In this document: piece by piece, positions 34,245 through 42,793 of the stretch
Position numbering within the stretch: the first letter of the stretch is position 1
Layout of the letters: each line of letters starts with the position of its first letter
Origin: an uncultured Prevotellaceae bacterium
Lineage (GTDB): Bacteria; Bacteroidota; Bacteroidia; Bacteroidales; Bacteroidaceae
DNA length: 64,000 nt
NCBI GenBank assembly: GCA_949299545.1
Contig: CASGAM010000025.1
Span: 1-64,000 of the forward strand
Direction of reading: 5' to 3'
Position numbers and translations under genes: made by a program
The notes under the pieces: model-generated
Told to the model about the DNA's origin: nothing
Database searches by the model: none
The model's input: the letters and a program-made list of their open reading frames with translations, nothing else

Positions 34245-37200
34245 TTATTTGATGAAAATTTTTTCGTTTGAGACTTCTCCGTTTTCAAAGACCGTCATTT
34301 TGATGTTGAGTCCTTTGTGAGGAGTATCCGACGGGATGCCATCAGGTGAATAGTAGGTAGTACTGATTACTTTCCGCATGTGTGAGTCTTTGATAAGTTC
34401 CGTTCCGGTGTCGTCACCGACAGGTATAATATCAAATAGGTAGTCAACAGGCACAAAACTGATAACTGTCCGGATGTTACCGGCTGCATCCATGTCCCAA
34501 TAAGCATTGCCGCCTGTACCTGCCCAGAATATGCTTGAGAGGTCATAACCTTTTGCGTCGGCTATCTGGAATACTTTTGATTCCTTATTGGAATATTCTA
34601 CGCTAGAGTTTATATACATGCTGTCTGCCAACGACATGAAAGAATGGAAAGACGTGAACGTGTTTACTTTCCATTGTTGGGCTTTTGGATTCAATTCATC
34701 TTTTGGCTTGAAAACAGGCGCAATGCCGTTACCGTCGTTAGTCATGTAGGTGTTACTCGGCCGGTGGACGATATAGTAGTTTCCTTTGGGCAGGACTTTT
34801 TTTGTTTCATCCATGACATATATGCGATAGTTGAATTGCAGGGCGTTTCCGTCTTTTTCGTATTCAAGACTGTATGTTGCGGATGTCTGCATGTCTTTCA
34901 ATATGAGTTTTTCATCGGTCGAACCGTCGCTCCACTTATACGAACCGCCAATCATACTGCCTGTTGGCGTGATGGAAAGCGTCACGCTGTCTCCTTCGTT
35001 GACTGTAACCATGGCCGTGTCGGTGTAGCATCCGTTGTTTACGGTGATGTCTTGGCGTACGCTTTGTACGTTGATATAGAATGTTGCCTTTTGTTTGCGG
35101 CCGCCTTGTCCGGTGAATATATTGGAAATTTCGCGACTGGTGGTTACGTTTGGAATGGTCAATATGTTTCCGGTTGCTCCGTTTTCCCAGACTTGTTCTC
35201 CCCATCCTGTCTTGAAGTTGGCTTCCAATATGACTTCGGTTCCGTAGAGTACGCTGATGGTGTTGGTTGCTTGACGTTTCCCGTTTACGGTGATATAAGT
35301 TTCCATGGCACTTCCTTCGCAGTCACCTTGTACAGCGATGGTGAAAACCTGTTCGCTTTTCACGCCGTTCTCATTGGTATAAGTGGCACGCCATACGCCG
35401 CTCTTGTCTGCAACGACCGTTATGTCTTTGGTCGTTTCCCCGGTATTCCATTCCCAAAGTCCTGTGTCAGTAACCCCGTCGGGGAGTTGTGGCTTGAGTG
35501 TGACAATGGTGCCGGCCGGTAATCCGGTATTGGTATTGACCTGGAATGTATTGGTCAGGCCGCCGAGTTCGTTGTGTTCTACACTGACACCGTTATATTC
35601 CATGATAGGGGTGAGAAGCGTCGGGACATTTTCGGGGGAAACCTTTTCCCGTGTGTGCATTAAAACTGAATAGCCGAGATGGTCATAACCACCACTGGTG
35701 GCTCCGGCTCCGCCGCCGTCGATACCCATTTTTTCATAAGCAGTCTTTGAGAATGGCATTTCCACACCTTTGATACCTTCGTAGTGGCCGATGACGGTAC
35801 CCCAGTACGGGCGGATTTGTTCACCCAATGCCGGGCCGGTTTGTAGCCAGGCTCTGTAGTCGGACCAATGATAACCACTTGAACCATAATGATAGTCTGT
35901 CCATGGCAGTCCTTGTATGCTTTGCATCTGTGCGGCAACATATTCTATGCCGGCAGCCAAACGGTTGTCCATATAAGAGAACAGGTCGTCTCCCTGGTTC
36001 CATGCCATCTGGGCGACATCGATAGCTAATCCTGCAGCCATGGAGGCATGTCCGATATCACGCCCGCTTTCCTGCATCTGTCCTAATTTACCGTAAGCAC
36101 CGGTCTCTAAATCTGATTCTTGTGTGGTGACAACAAGATTGCCGATGAATTCCGTCAGTCCGTCGTTTTTTATCGGAGTTTCGGTACGTGGGTCTGTAAA
36201 GGTGCCCACCTGGTCATATTTGAAGTATGACAACCCTTGATTATAGATAAATACATCGTCGCAGAGAATACCGATACTCATGACGGCCAATACATTGCAG
36301 AGTCCCCAGTTAGACCAGTAATGACCCGGGCATTGCCACCATTTACCGACATTCTCCCACGTTCCGTTACGTCCACGCAGGAAGCCTATGCAAGACGGAT
36401 ACCAAACATTTATCATCCATTGCTTGAAATAGGCAAAATCTTCCGGTGACCAGCCTTCGTAATCTCTTACCAATTCTGCCGCCTGGGCAAACTGATAACC
36501 GTATAATCCGGCCGCCAAAGCATAATTACTGTCGCCGCCGATACCTGTGGTTGTGCGTGCCCACTGCATAAGTACGTCCACGGCATGGGCGGCATGAGCC
36601 TTTGAACCGTCGATTTGCCATCTCAGGGCATTTTGATAGGCAATGGTGGCACCCCGAGCGGCGTTAATATAGTTTTGGCCGCTCGAGCCGCCGCGTATGA
36701 TCGTCTCAACAGGATAAGTCGCGCAGGTGGATTGTGAATATTCGGCATTTATGAGTGTGTTATAGGCCGAAACAACCTTGCTGTTGTTATCTTTAATCTG
36801 CTGGCGTATTCGTTCAAAGTCTTCTTGTGTGTGTAGACCGCCTGGATGACGGAATCCTCTGTCAGTGTCATAGCCTTCCGTAATATCGTCATCTCCGAAT
36901 ATGAAACCGGCGGTGGCTTCCAATGCAGCGCGCGCGTTGTCCAGTATGCTCTTTTGTTCGTCGATGATGGATTGGTTGACCATTCCTTCGTTAATCAGGT
37001 CTTGCGCAATGTTTATTTCGTCGATATATAAGTCCACGGCAGCTGTCGGGTAAGATGATGCGTTGTCTGCAATGAACGATTTTGCCTCGTTGACAGCTGT
37101 TTGCAAAGCTGTGAAATCTCCAGTACTTCCGTAGCGGTACTCATAATCCAGATCTTCAGTAAGTGCCGAGAGGGATTTTATTTCGTCTGTGTTGAGAACC

Positions 37201-37904
37201 CTGTTATATAATCTGATGTCATAGACTAATGTGTTTCTTAAATAATTGTCTGCTGAGAACGGAGCGCGGCCTATCCATACATAAGGAATGGAGGAAGTGA
37301 AATTACTGCTGTTGACGGGCATGGCGCTGCTGGAACCCTTTTTGACACCGTTAAGGTAAAGAGCCCCATTGGCATTGTCTTGTGTGTAAAGGACATGAAT
37401 CCATTTGCCTTTTTCCGATTCACCGCCTATTTCTATACCGGTTTCATTGGCATATCCTCCGGTTGAGTTGGCAAAACGTTGCGCATTCAGGCGGTAAGCC
37501 GAATATTTTCCTTCATTGCTTGTACAGGCCGTTGAAGTTGAAAAAGACCATAAAAAGAAACCGGCACCAGTAAGTGATGCCTTTTCATCCACTCTGTAAT
37601 ACATGGAAAGCGTATACGAGTCGTTTTGTCTGAAAATATCACCGGCCTCTTCCGTGAGGTCAAGGTAGCCGGAGCCATTCCCAAGATTTAAGACGTGGTA
37701 TTTCCCCATTTCGTCTATTCGGGCATCATTCATTAAAGTCGCCGTAAGGGCTGTATTTACGACGTCTGAAACGCTGTTGCCGTTAGTATCCTCAAAATCA
37801 AACTTCATGCACAATCCGTCTTCTTGTGCGAAAGCGGTAAGATTTGTTACTAAAAACATGCAGAACACAGCGGTGGTTCTGATTTTTCTTATAAGGCTTT
37901 TCAT
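34245..37904 (-). CDS. Secreted multidomain protein: LamG plus alginate-lyase-like domain
   Basis: A 1219-residue exported protein. A signal peptide (1-27) leads to a LamG/concanavalin-like domain (about 30-235, with YVWIGRAPFSADNYLRNTLVYDIRLYNR). A helical linker (about 255-335) follows, then an alpha/alpha-toroid alginate-lyase-superfamily domain (about 345-740, opening RGFRHPGGLHTQEDFERIR, with GHYWSNWGLCN and QESGRDIGHA as probable active-site regions). Ig-like beta domains (about 770-1040) and a ricin-like module (about 1050-1215, NYYIVHRPSNTYMTNDGNG) complete it. It probably binds and cleaves a polysaccharide outside the cell or on its surface; the substrate is unknown. There is no SusCD pair or regulator beside it, and it is flanked by dispersed-repeat sites on both sides. 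Confidence 0.82.
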   Translation of the reverse strand: MKSLIRKIRTTAVFCMFLVTNLTAFAQEDGLCMKFDFEDTNGNSVSDVVNTALTATLMNDARIDEMGKYHVLNLGNGSGYLDLTEEAGDIFRQNDSYTLSMYYRVDEKASLTGAGFFLWSFSTSTACTSNEGKYSAYRLNAQRFANSTGGYANETGIEIGGESEKGKWIHVLYTQDNANGALYLNGVKKGSSSAMPVNSSNFTSSIPYVWIGRAPFSADNYLRNTLVYDIRLYNRVLNTDEIKSLSALTEDLDYEYRYGSTGDFTALQTAVNEAKSFIADNASSYPTAAVDLYIDEINIAQDLINEGMVNQSIIDEQKSILDNARAALEATAGFIFGDDDITEGYDTDRGFRHPGGLHTQEDFERIRQQIKDNNSKVVSAYNTLINAEYSQSTCATYPVETIIRGGSSGQNYINAARGATIAYQNALRWQIDGSKAHAAHAVDVLMQWARTTTGIGGDSNYALAAGLYGYQFAQAAELVRDYEGWSPEDFAYFKQWMINVWYPSCIGFLRGRNGTWENVGKWWQCPGHYWSNWGLCNVLAVMSIGILCDDVFIYNQGLSYFKYDQVGTFTDPRTETPIKNDGLTEFIGNLVVTTQESDLETGAYGKLGQMQESGRDIGHASMAAGLAIDVAQMAWNQGDDLFSYMDNRLAAGIEYVAAQMQSIQGLPWTDYHYGSSGYHWSDYRAWLQTGPALGEQIRPYWGTVIGHYEGIKGVEMPFSKTAYEKMGIDGGGAGATSGGYDHLGYSVLMHTREKVSPENVPTLLTPIMEYNGVSVEHNELGGLTNTFQVNTNTGLPAGTIVTLKPQLPDGVTDTGLWEWNTGETTKDITVVADKSGVWRATYTNENGVKSEQVFTIAVQGDCEGSAMETYITVNGKRQATNTISVLYGTEVILEANFKTGWGEQVWENGATGNILTIPNVTTSREISNIFTGQGGRKQKATFYINVQSVRQDITVNNGCYTDTAMVTVNEGDSVTLSITPTGSMIGGSYKWSDGSTDEKLILKDMQTSATYSLEYEKDGNALQFNYRIYVMDETKKVLPKGNYYIVHRPSNTYMTNDGNGIAPVFKPKDELNPKAQQWKVNTFTSFHSFMSLADSMYINSSVEYSNKESKVFQIADAKGYDLSSIFWAGTGGNAYWDMDAAGNIRTVISFVPVDYLFDIIPVGDDTGTELIKDSHMRKVISTTYYSPDGIPSDTPHKGLNIKMTVFENGEVSNEKIFIK

Positions 37905-38423
37905 AATATAAATAATGTTGGTTGTTTATAAAGATAAGTTCTGTATTTACGAATTTAAGTCAGATTGATTCTTATGAATTGGGTTACGTCTTTTGATCAA
38001 AAATACCGGATTTATTCTGAAATAGCCCTGATAAATAAATCCAAATGTTATGCCATTTTGAAACATGGGTAAAAAGGACGTTATTACATCTGTTATCCGG
38101 CTGCTGGAACAAACTCTTTCACATTCCGTCCTGCGATGGCGGCTGTTTTTCTCCTGTTCCGCAAATGTCTGACTGCCTGTTCCGGCACCTGCGATGACGT
38201 CTCAAAATGCAAGCGGTCGCAGCATTTGCTGCGTGCGGTCGCCTTGTAGCAGCGACAGGTAGAAAATTTTGTTGCGACCGCTCGCAATTTTGTGTAAAAA
38301 GTCGAGATTATAATTTGCTGATAGTGTTCGGTTTATATTTTAAGAACATTCTCGTGTCGTTTTATGCTTCTTGATTATTTTCATATTTACATATACATTG
38401 GTGGAACTCATTACCTGCTTCCT
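37905..38423. other. Intergenic region with repeat site 4
   Basis: This 519-bp region upstream of the lyase-like gene holds the fourth dispersed-repeat site. A TATCTTTA close to the -7 consensus on the reverse strand (about 37940) may serve the lyase-like gene. No gene is supported. Confidence 0.55.
38208..38292. repeat. Dispersed intergenic repeat, site 4
   Basis: Modules are TGCAAGCGGTCGC (38208-38220), GCGGTCGCC (38235-38243), GCGACAGGT (38252-38260) and GCGACCGCTCGCAATTTTG (38274-38292). The spacing is 17-27 bp. An AAAATTTTGTT tail precedes the last copy. It is more decayed than sites 3 and 5. Confidence 0.82.
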
Positions 38424-39779
38424 TTATTTTACATGAATCCACATGTCTTCAAAATTAAATATAATGGTATCATATTCTTTAAATATGAAATTACCTATCA
38501 TTCCATCGTATTTAAATACATTATCTGGTAAAATCCATGTTAGGTTGCATGGTAAATTCCTGTTTCCTTCCCCAATTTTGACATTGGCTCTTGTAGGGAT
38601 TTTAACAGGTATATTTCTGTCTAATGATGTAAATCCCATTGTAGTGACAATGGAATCTTTGGCTATGGGAATTTCTTTCTGATTTACTTTATAGAATTTC
38701 TCATTTATTCTAATTCCCCCTTCCATACCAGTGTCTAAATGTCCGGTAAAAGGTATGTCGTTCAGTGTAATCCTTGCGTAAAGTGTATTGTCAATGAGGG
38801 CAATGGGCGACTTTGAAATAGGGTCAGATGTTATGGAAGGCATAGAAATAACATGTTTTTGGGTGTCAAAACATATTTCTTTCATATATCTCAGGCAGGG
38901 CATTCCCCAAATTAGATCCGGAGATTCTAATAGCTGTATCCCTTTGTTGATACGTTTTTCCAAGGTATCGCCCATGCTTTCTAATAGTGTTTCCCTTTTA
39001 ATGTCTGGTAAAACGGCTACTTGTAAGTTGTAAAAGATATAGTTTCCTATTTGCAAAGAGTCTATTATGGCACGTTGTGAAATCGTATTTCCATTTACAT
39101 AAGTGGTGTCATTGGCTATATATTTTACATTCAGTTGGTCGGCTTTCTTTTTATACATGACGGGCATACCTGCTCCTGTATCCATAAGAGATGTTATTTT
39201 TTCCTTGTTGCATAGGACATCACAAAAAGTTAAATGTGTGCCTGTAGGGTTTGAATAATGCAGGATAGTGTCCTGAGGTAATCGTTTTACTTTCAATGGT
39301 GGACATTGACTTAACCTTTCATAAAAAGGCTTTAGGGTAATTTGTTCTTTTTGTTTGTTAATAACAAATGAGTCTTCAGATTGGATGCTCAGTATGTCTT
39401 TACAGATTTTAAGTGAGTTACTAAAATCTTGTAAGTAGTCGCAATGATTTTGCAGTAGCATGAGCCAGCTGATTTTGTCTCCATCAGCATCATTTTTTTC
39501 GTTTTTGTATATGTCTATAATCTTGTAAGTCTTCTCTGAAAGATTATCCAAGCTATTGAAATGATAGTCGTTTAATAAATCTGCTATTTGCCATAATGTA
39601 GGATTGGTAGTGTTTTCCCTATTTTGTGACTGCATAAAACTTCTCATTTCAATCCACCTTTCAGCATTGAGGAAAGAAACTAATTGTTTGTCACTTTCTG
39701 CATTCTGGGCAAAAATATGAATATGCAGCCCGATAAAAAAATAAAAAGTATTCCTTTTTTCATATGATAGTATGTGCAT
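38424..39779 (-). CDS. Exported retropepsin-like aspartyl protease
   Basis: A 451-residue protein with two aspartyl-protease half-domains. The first has SLMDTGAGM (Asp200), the second GHLDTGMEGG (Asp349), each followed by hydrophobic-hydrophobic-Gly patterns (IWGM, MIGNFIF). An N-terminal tetratricopeptide-like helical region covers about 30-160. The leader HILSYEKRNTFYFFIGLHIHIFAQ is hydrophobic, but an overlapping frame starting at ATG 39763 reads MKKGILFIF and would enter the same protein if a run of seven Ts had eight. The gene is clearly AT-richer than its neighbours. The substrate is unknown; it probably acts in the periplasm or on the surface. Confidence 0.8.
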   Translation of the reverse strand: MHILSYEKRNTFYFFIGLHIHIFAQNAESDKQLVSFLNAERWIEMRSFMQSQNRENTTNPTLWQIADLLNDYHFNSLDNLSEKTYKIIDIYKNEKNDADGDKISWLMLLQNHCDYLQDFSNSLKICKDILSIQSEDSFVINKQKEQITLKPFYERLSQCPPLKVKRLPQDTILHYSNPTGTHLTFCDVLCNKEKITSLMDTGAGMPVMYKKKADQLNVKYIANDTTYVNGNTISQRAIIDSLQIGNYIFYNLQVAVLPDIKRETLLESMGDTLEKRINKGIQLLESPDLIWGMPCLRYMKEICFDTQKHVISMPSITSDPISKSPIALIDNTLYARITLNDIPFTGHLDTGMEGGIRINEKFYKVNQKEIPIAKDSIVTTMGFTSLDRNIPVKIPTRANVKIGEGNRNLPCNLTWILPDNVFKYDGMIGNFIFKEYDTIIFNFEDMWIHVK

Positions 39780-39821
39780 GTATGATTGAGATGATTTCTG
39801 AATACTTTTAAAAAGCCCGGC

Positions 39822-40682
39822 TTAATCATTTAGCCAAGGTTTGATTGTTTTTTCTGTCAGTTCCCATAATTCATTTTGCTGCGCATGCGGAGTGAATTTG
39901 GCGGATAGTGTTTTGGGGCGTCCGCTGGCGAACAAGCGGCCTGAGGTCTGTTCCCATTCCTTGTCCAGTAAAAGTCTGATGGCGGTGTCCGCGCCTTGGC
40001 GAGGTGTTCTGATGAACGGCCTGAAGAAGAGGTCTGTCAGTGGATCAAACCACATTTGCATCGTTATGATGTCTGTAGAGACAATGCCCGGATCTGCCGC
40101 ATTCACGGTGATGCCGCGTTCACGTAACTGTTCCGCCAGTTTTAAGGTAAATAATGTCAGGGCCAGTTTGGTGTTACTATAAACAGGAATGCGCCAAAAA
40201 GAACCTTTCCGGCCTTTTGTAAAAAAGTCGGGAAAATCAAGCCGGCCGATAGCGTACGTGCAAGACACCATGTTAACGATGCGGCTTCCCTTGTCCATGA
40301 GAGGCAACAGCTTGCGAGTGAGAAGATAAGGGCCTACATAATTGACGCTGACTGTTCTTTCCAAACCATCTGCAGTCGTTCTCCTTGCAGTTTCCATTGT
40401 TCCGGCATTGTTCATTAACAGGCTTATCTTCTCCTTGCGTTGCAACAGGTGGTCTGCAAAGGCCGCTACAGTTGCTAATGAAGCAAGGTCCAGATGCTTG
40501 CATTCTATTTGTGTATTGCCGGTTTCCGTTATCAGTTGTTGTCTGCGCAGCTGGGCTCTCTCCATATTACAACAAGCCATCACTACACGGTATCCGGCCA
40601 TTGCTACAGCACGGGTTATTTCGGTTCCCATACCACCGTCTGCACCTGTAATGACAGCTATTTTCATTTCTGTTTCAGCCAT
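39822..40682 (-). CDS. Short-chain dehydrogenase/reductase, possible hydroxysteroid dehydrogenase
   Basis: A 286-residue NAD(P)-dependent oxidoreductase with the classical SDR layout: cofactor motif TGADGGMG at about 13-20, LMNNAG, the catalytic Ser in NMVSCT, and the YxxxK pair in YSNTK. Its long loop after the Ser (FPDFFTKGRKGSFW) is reminiscent of retinol-dehydrogenase-like SDRs. It follows an Old-Yellow-Enzyme gene by 13 bp and a steroid 5-alpha-reductase gene before that, so a 3-hydroxysteroid dehydrogenase role is a reasonable guess from context but is not shown by sequence. The internal ATG at 40667 (MKIAVITG) is an alternative start. Confidence 0.85.
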   Translation of the reverse strand: MAETEMKIAVITGADGGMGTEITRAVAMAGYRVVMACCNMERAQLRRQQLITETGNTQIECKHLDLASLATVAAFADHLLQRKEKISLLMNNAGTMETARRTTADGLERTVSVNYVGPYLLTRKLLPLMDKGSRIVNMVSCTYAIGRLDFPDFFTKGRKGSFWRIPVYSNTKLALTLFTLKLAEQLRERGITVNAADPGIVSTDIITMQMWFDPLTDLFFRPFIRTPRQGADTAIRLLLDKEWEQTSGRLFASGRPKTLSAKFTPHAQQNELWELTEKTIKPWLND

Positions 40683-40695
40683 GTCGTTGTTGTTT

Positions 40696-41919
40696 TTATC
40701 CCCGCTCTTCTATTCTGGCAATCTCTTTCCGGATAGCTTTTGGTAAGGTTTCATCAAGTTGGCAATGGCAGACCATGTCCAAAGAGTACATACGGGCTAT
40801 ACAATAGTTGCTGTGTCGGCAGTTGCAACGGGCCTGTTCTTCGTTTAACATGCGGTTTACAAAGTCTGGTTCATGAATCAGGGCACGTCCCATTTGTACC
40901 GCTTCAAAGCCATGGCTTAGCACTTCATCGATTATACTCCTTGAGACTAAGCCACCGACGTAGACCAACGGTATCTTGATGCGTTGCCTGAACTTCAGGG
41001 CGTCCTCCAGGAAATAGGCTTCTTTAAAGGGTACGGATGGTACCATATAACGTCCTGCAAGCCTTACACCGTATTTCAGCCACCAGCAATCCATATAATG
41101 GGTCATCGTCCGGATCGGCATCTCGCCACGCATGACATACATGGGCGCCTTGCTGACGAATCCTCCGCTCAATACCAAGGCATGTACGCCGCTTTTTGAC
41201 AACCGTTCGGCTACCTGGAGACTTTCGTCTATTTCCATTCCCCCCTTGAAACCGTCGCGCATGTTCATCTTTACAAAAACGGCCATGTCCTGACCTGCGG
41301 CAGTCATAACTTCCTCCATCACCATATCCATAAAACGCATTCTGTTGGATAGGGAACCGCCGTACTCATCTTTCCGATGGTTTGTATACGGAGAAAGAAA
41401 CTGACTGACAAGATAGCCATGTCCGGCATGAATCTCAACGGCATCGAATCCGGCTTCACGCGCCAAACGGACGGCATCGCCATAAGCACGTGCTATAGTT
41501 GGCAATTCATCGGCATGCAGTCCCCTGACAAAAGTAGGCGAATATAAGTTGAAACCCGTACTGGCTCCGACAGGTGTACAGCCGCAAATACGTTTGTGCG
41601 ACATGTTGCCGCAATGTCCCAACTGTATGCTCGCGGCTGCTCCTTCAGCGTGGACGGCATCGGTCAGTTCTCGCAAACCGGGGATTATTTCCGGGCGCAT
41701 CCAGAGTTGTCTTTCAAATGACAGACCACTTCTGCATACCGCTGCATAGGCCACCGTAGTCATGCCGATGCCTCCGGCCGCCACCGAGCGGTGATAATCG
41801 AGCAACTGTTGTGAGGGCGCATTGCCCGGACACATGCTTTCAAATGCGGCCGACCGTATCGTCCTGTTCCGTAAGGTGAGGGGACCGAAAGTGACGGGTG
41901 TGAACAAATTGGATTTCAT
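40696..41919 (-). CDS. Old Yellow Enzyme-family NADH:flavin oxidoreductase
   Basis: A 407-residue FMN-dependent TIM-barrel ene-reductase. The family motifs RNRTIRSAAFE, AAASIQLGHCG, GFDAVEIHAGHGYLVSQFLSP followed by NHRKDEYGGS, and VYVGGLVS near the FMN phosphate are present. A Cys-rich C-terminal segment (CNCRHSNYC) recalls the iron-sulfur site of the larger BaiCD/2,4-dienoyl-CoA reductase type, but the second flavin domain of that type is absent. OYE relatives reduce alpha,beta-unsaturated ketones. In bile-acid-converting Bacteroidetes a related protein acts as a delta-4-3-oxo-steroid 5-beta-reductase. Its tight spacing to the 5-alpha-reductase (20 bp) and SDR (13 bp) genes supports a steroid role. 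Confidence 0.85.
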   Translation of the reverse strand: MKSNLFTPVTFGPLTLRNRTIRSAAFESMCPGNAPSQQLLDYHRSVAAGGIGMTTVAYAAVCRSGLSFERQLWMRPEIIPGLRELTDAVHAEGAAASIQLGHCGNMSHKRICGCTPVGASTGFNLYSPTFVRGLHADELPTIARAYGDAVRLAREAGFDAVEIHAGHGYLVSQFLSPYTNHRKDEYGGSLSNRMRFMDMVMEEVMTAAGQDMAVFVKMNMRDGFKGGMEIDESLQVAERLSKSGVHALVLSGGFVSKAPMYVMRGEMPIRTMTHYMDCWWLKYGVRLAGRYMVPSVPFKEAYFLEDALKFRQRIKIPLVYVGGLVSRSIIDEVLSHGFEAVQMGRALIHEPDFVNRMLNEEQARCNCRHSNYCIARMYSLDMVCHCQLDETLPKAIRKEIARIEERG

Positions 41920-41939
41920 GATATTGTTTTGAAGGGCAG

Positions 41940-42707
41940 TTAATAAATAAACGGAATGATACGTTTCCTTTGGCCAACCTTTTCACCAAACTCTTGCCGG
42001 TAGCGCCGGTGGATGGCATTTGCTCTCGGCACGAGGTTGGCGAATGTCCACCACACAAACACCCAAGCGGCAGGCGAGGCTGTCAATAGCGCAAAGCCTG
42101 TCCACTCTACCAATTCTCCGAAATAGTTGGCAGAGGTGACATAACGGTAGAACCCTTTCTCGGGCAGATAATGTGCCGTGTCGCCCGGTTTCCTCAGATG
42201 ACGGATGACGTGGTCTGAATGCCAGTTTATGGCCAAGCCTGCAAAAAACACTATCAGTCCGGTCATTGCTTGCGGACGCAAAAGATACTTCCAGCCCTCG
42301 GCTGCATAATCCGTTTCCGGAAAATAAAACAACCCACCGGCCTGCATCACGCCGTTCAACACATTGAATACAACGCCCATAAACATGATTGCCAGCGGCA
42401 TTTTGCTTTTGCCCGTAATCATGAATGGAAAGATAAAAGAACGTTGGAAATAATGTAATTCAAACAAAAGGAGAAACAAAAAGGTCGGCCATGTCAGCCC
42501 GACACCGCTCTGCCACCATAATACCAGCATGACCACAAATACCGGCATTTCCATCCACATCCATGCCCAGCGGTTGTCGATGGCTCGTCCCCAGGACGAT
42601 GTCCGGAACATGCCATAGCCCGCCTTGACAAAGTAAAGCGCGATGAAAACGAAAAGTGCGCATGCACTCATAATCCATAATAACAGGTGAAAGGAATGTG
42701 CTGTCAT
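41940..42707 (-). CDS. 3-oxo-5-alpha-steroid 4-dehydrogenase (steroid 5-alpha-reductase) family
   Basis: A 255-residue integral membrane reductase with six or seven helices. The match to eukaryotic SRD5A enzymes is direct in several blocks: SWGRAIDNRWAWMWMEMPVF, LHYFQRSFIFPF, and the C-terminal NADPH-binding region with NWHSDHVIRHLRKPGD, YVTSANYFGELVEW and the terminal IPFIY. These enzymes saturate the C4-C5 double bond of 3-oxo-delta-4 steroids with NADPH. In gut Bacteroidetes the equivalent enzyme acts on 3-oxo-delta-4 bile acids to give allo (5-alpha) forms. It is the first of three tightly packed redox genes (5AR, OYE, SDR). The acyl-CoA ligase gene lies 86 bp upstream. Confidence 0.9.
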   Translation of the reverse strand: MTAHSFHLLLWIMSACALFVFIALYFVKAGYGMFRTSSWGRAIDNRWAWMWMEMPVFVVMLVLWWQSGVGLTWPTFLFLLLFELHYFQRSFIFPFMITGKSKMPLAIMFMGVVFNVLNGVMQAGGLFYFPETDYAAEGWKYLLRPQAMTGLIVFFAGLAINWHSDHVIRHLRKPGDTAHYLPEKGFYRYVTSANYFGELVEWTGFALLTASPAAWVFVWWTFANLVPRANAIHRRYRQEFGEKVGQRKRIIPFIY

Positions 42708-42793
42708 AAGTTTGGGCGTTTATGAGCGATTAAGGTAGAACTTTTGTGATGCTTGGCGTGCCGCATTCTGCACCGGAGGCATCTTTTTCAGGG

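Noticed and set aside
34644-35522. 292-codon + strand frame opposite the lyase-like gene
   Set aside because: The sense frame carries recognisable Ig-like and ricin-like domains. The antisense frame has no start signals or motif.
38093-38287. 64-codon reverse-strand frame
   Set aside because: It lies almost entirely across dispersed-repeat site 4 and has an Arg/Cys-rich composition unlike real genes.
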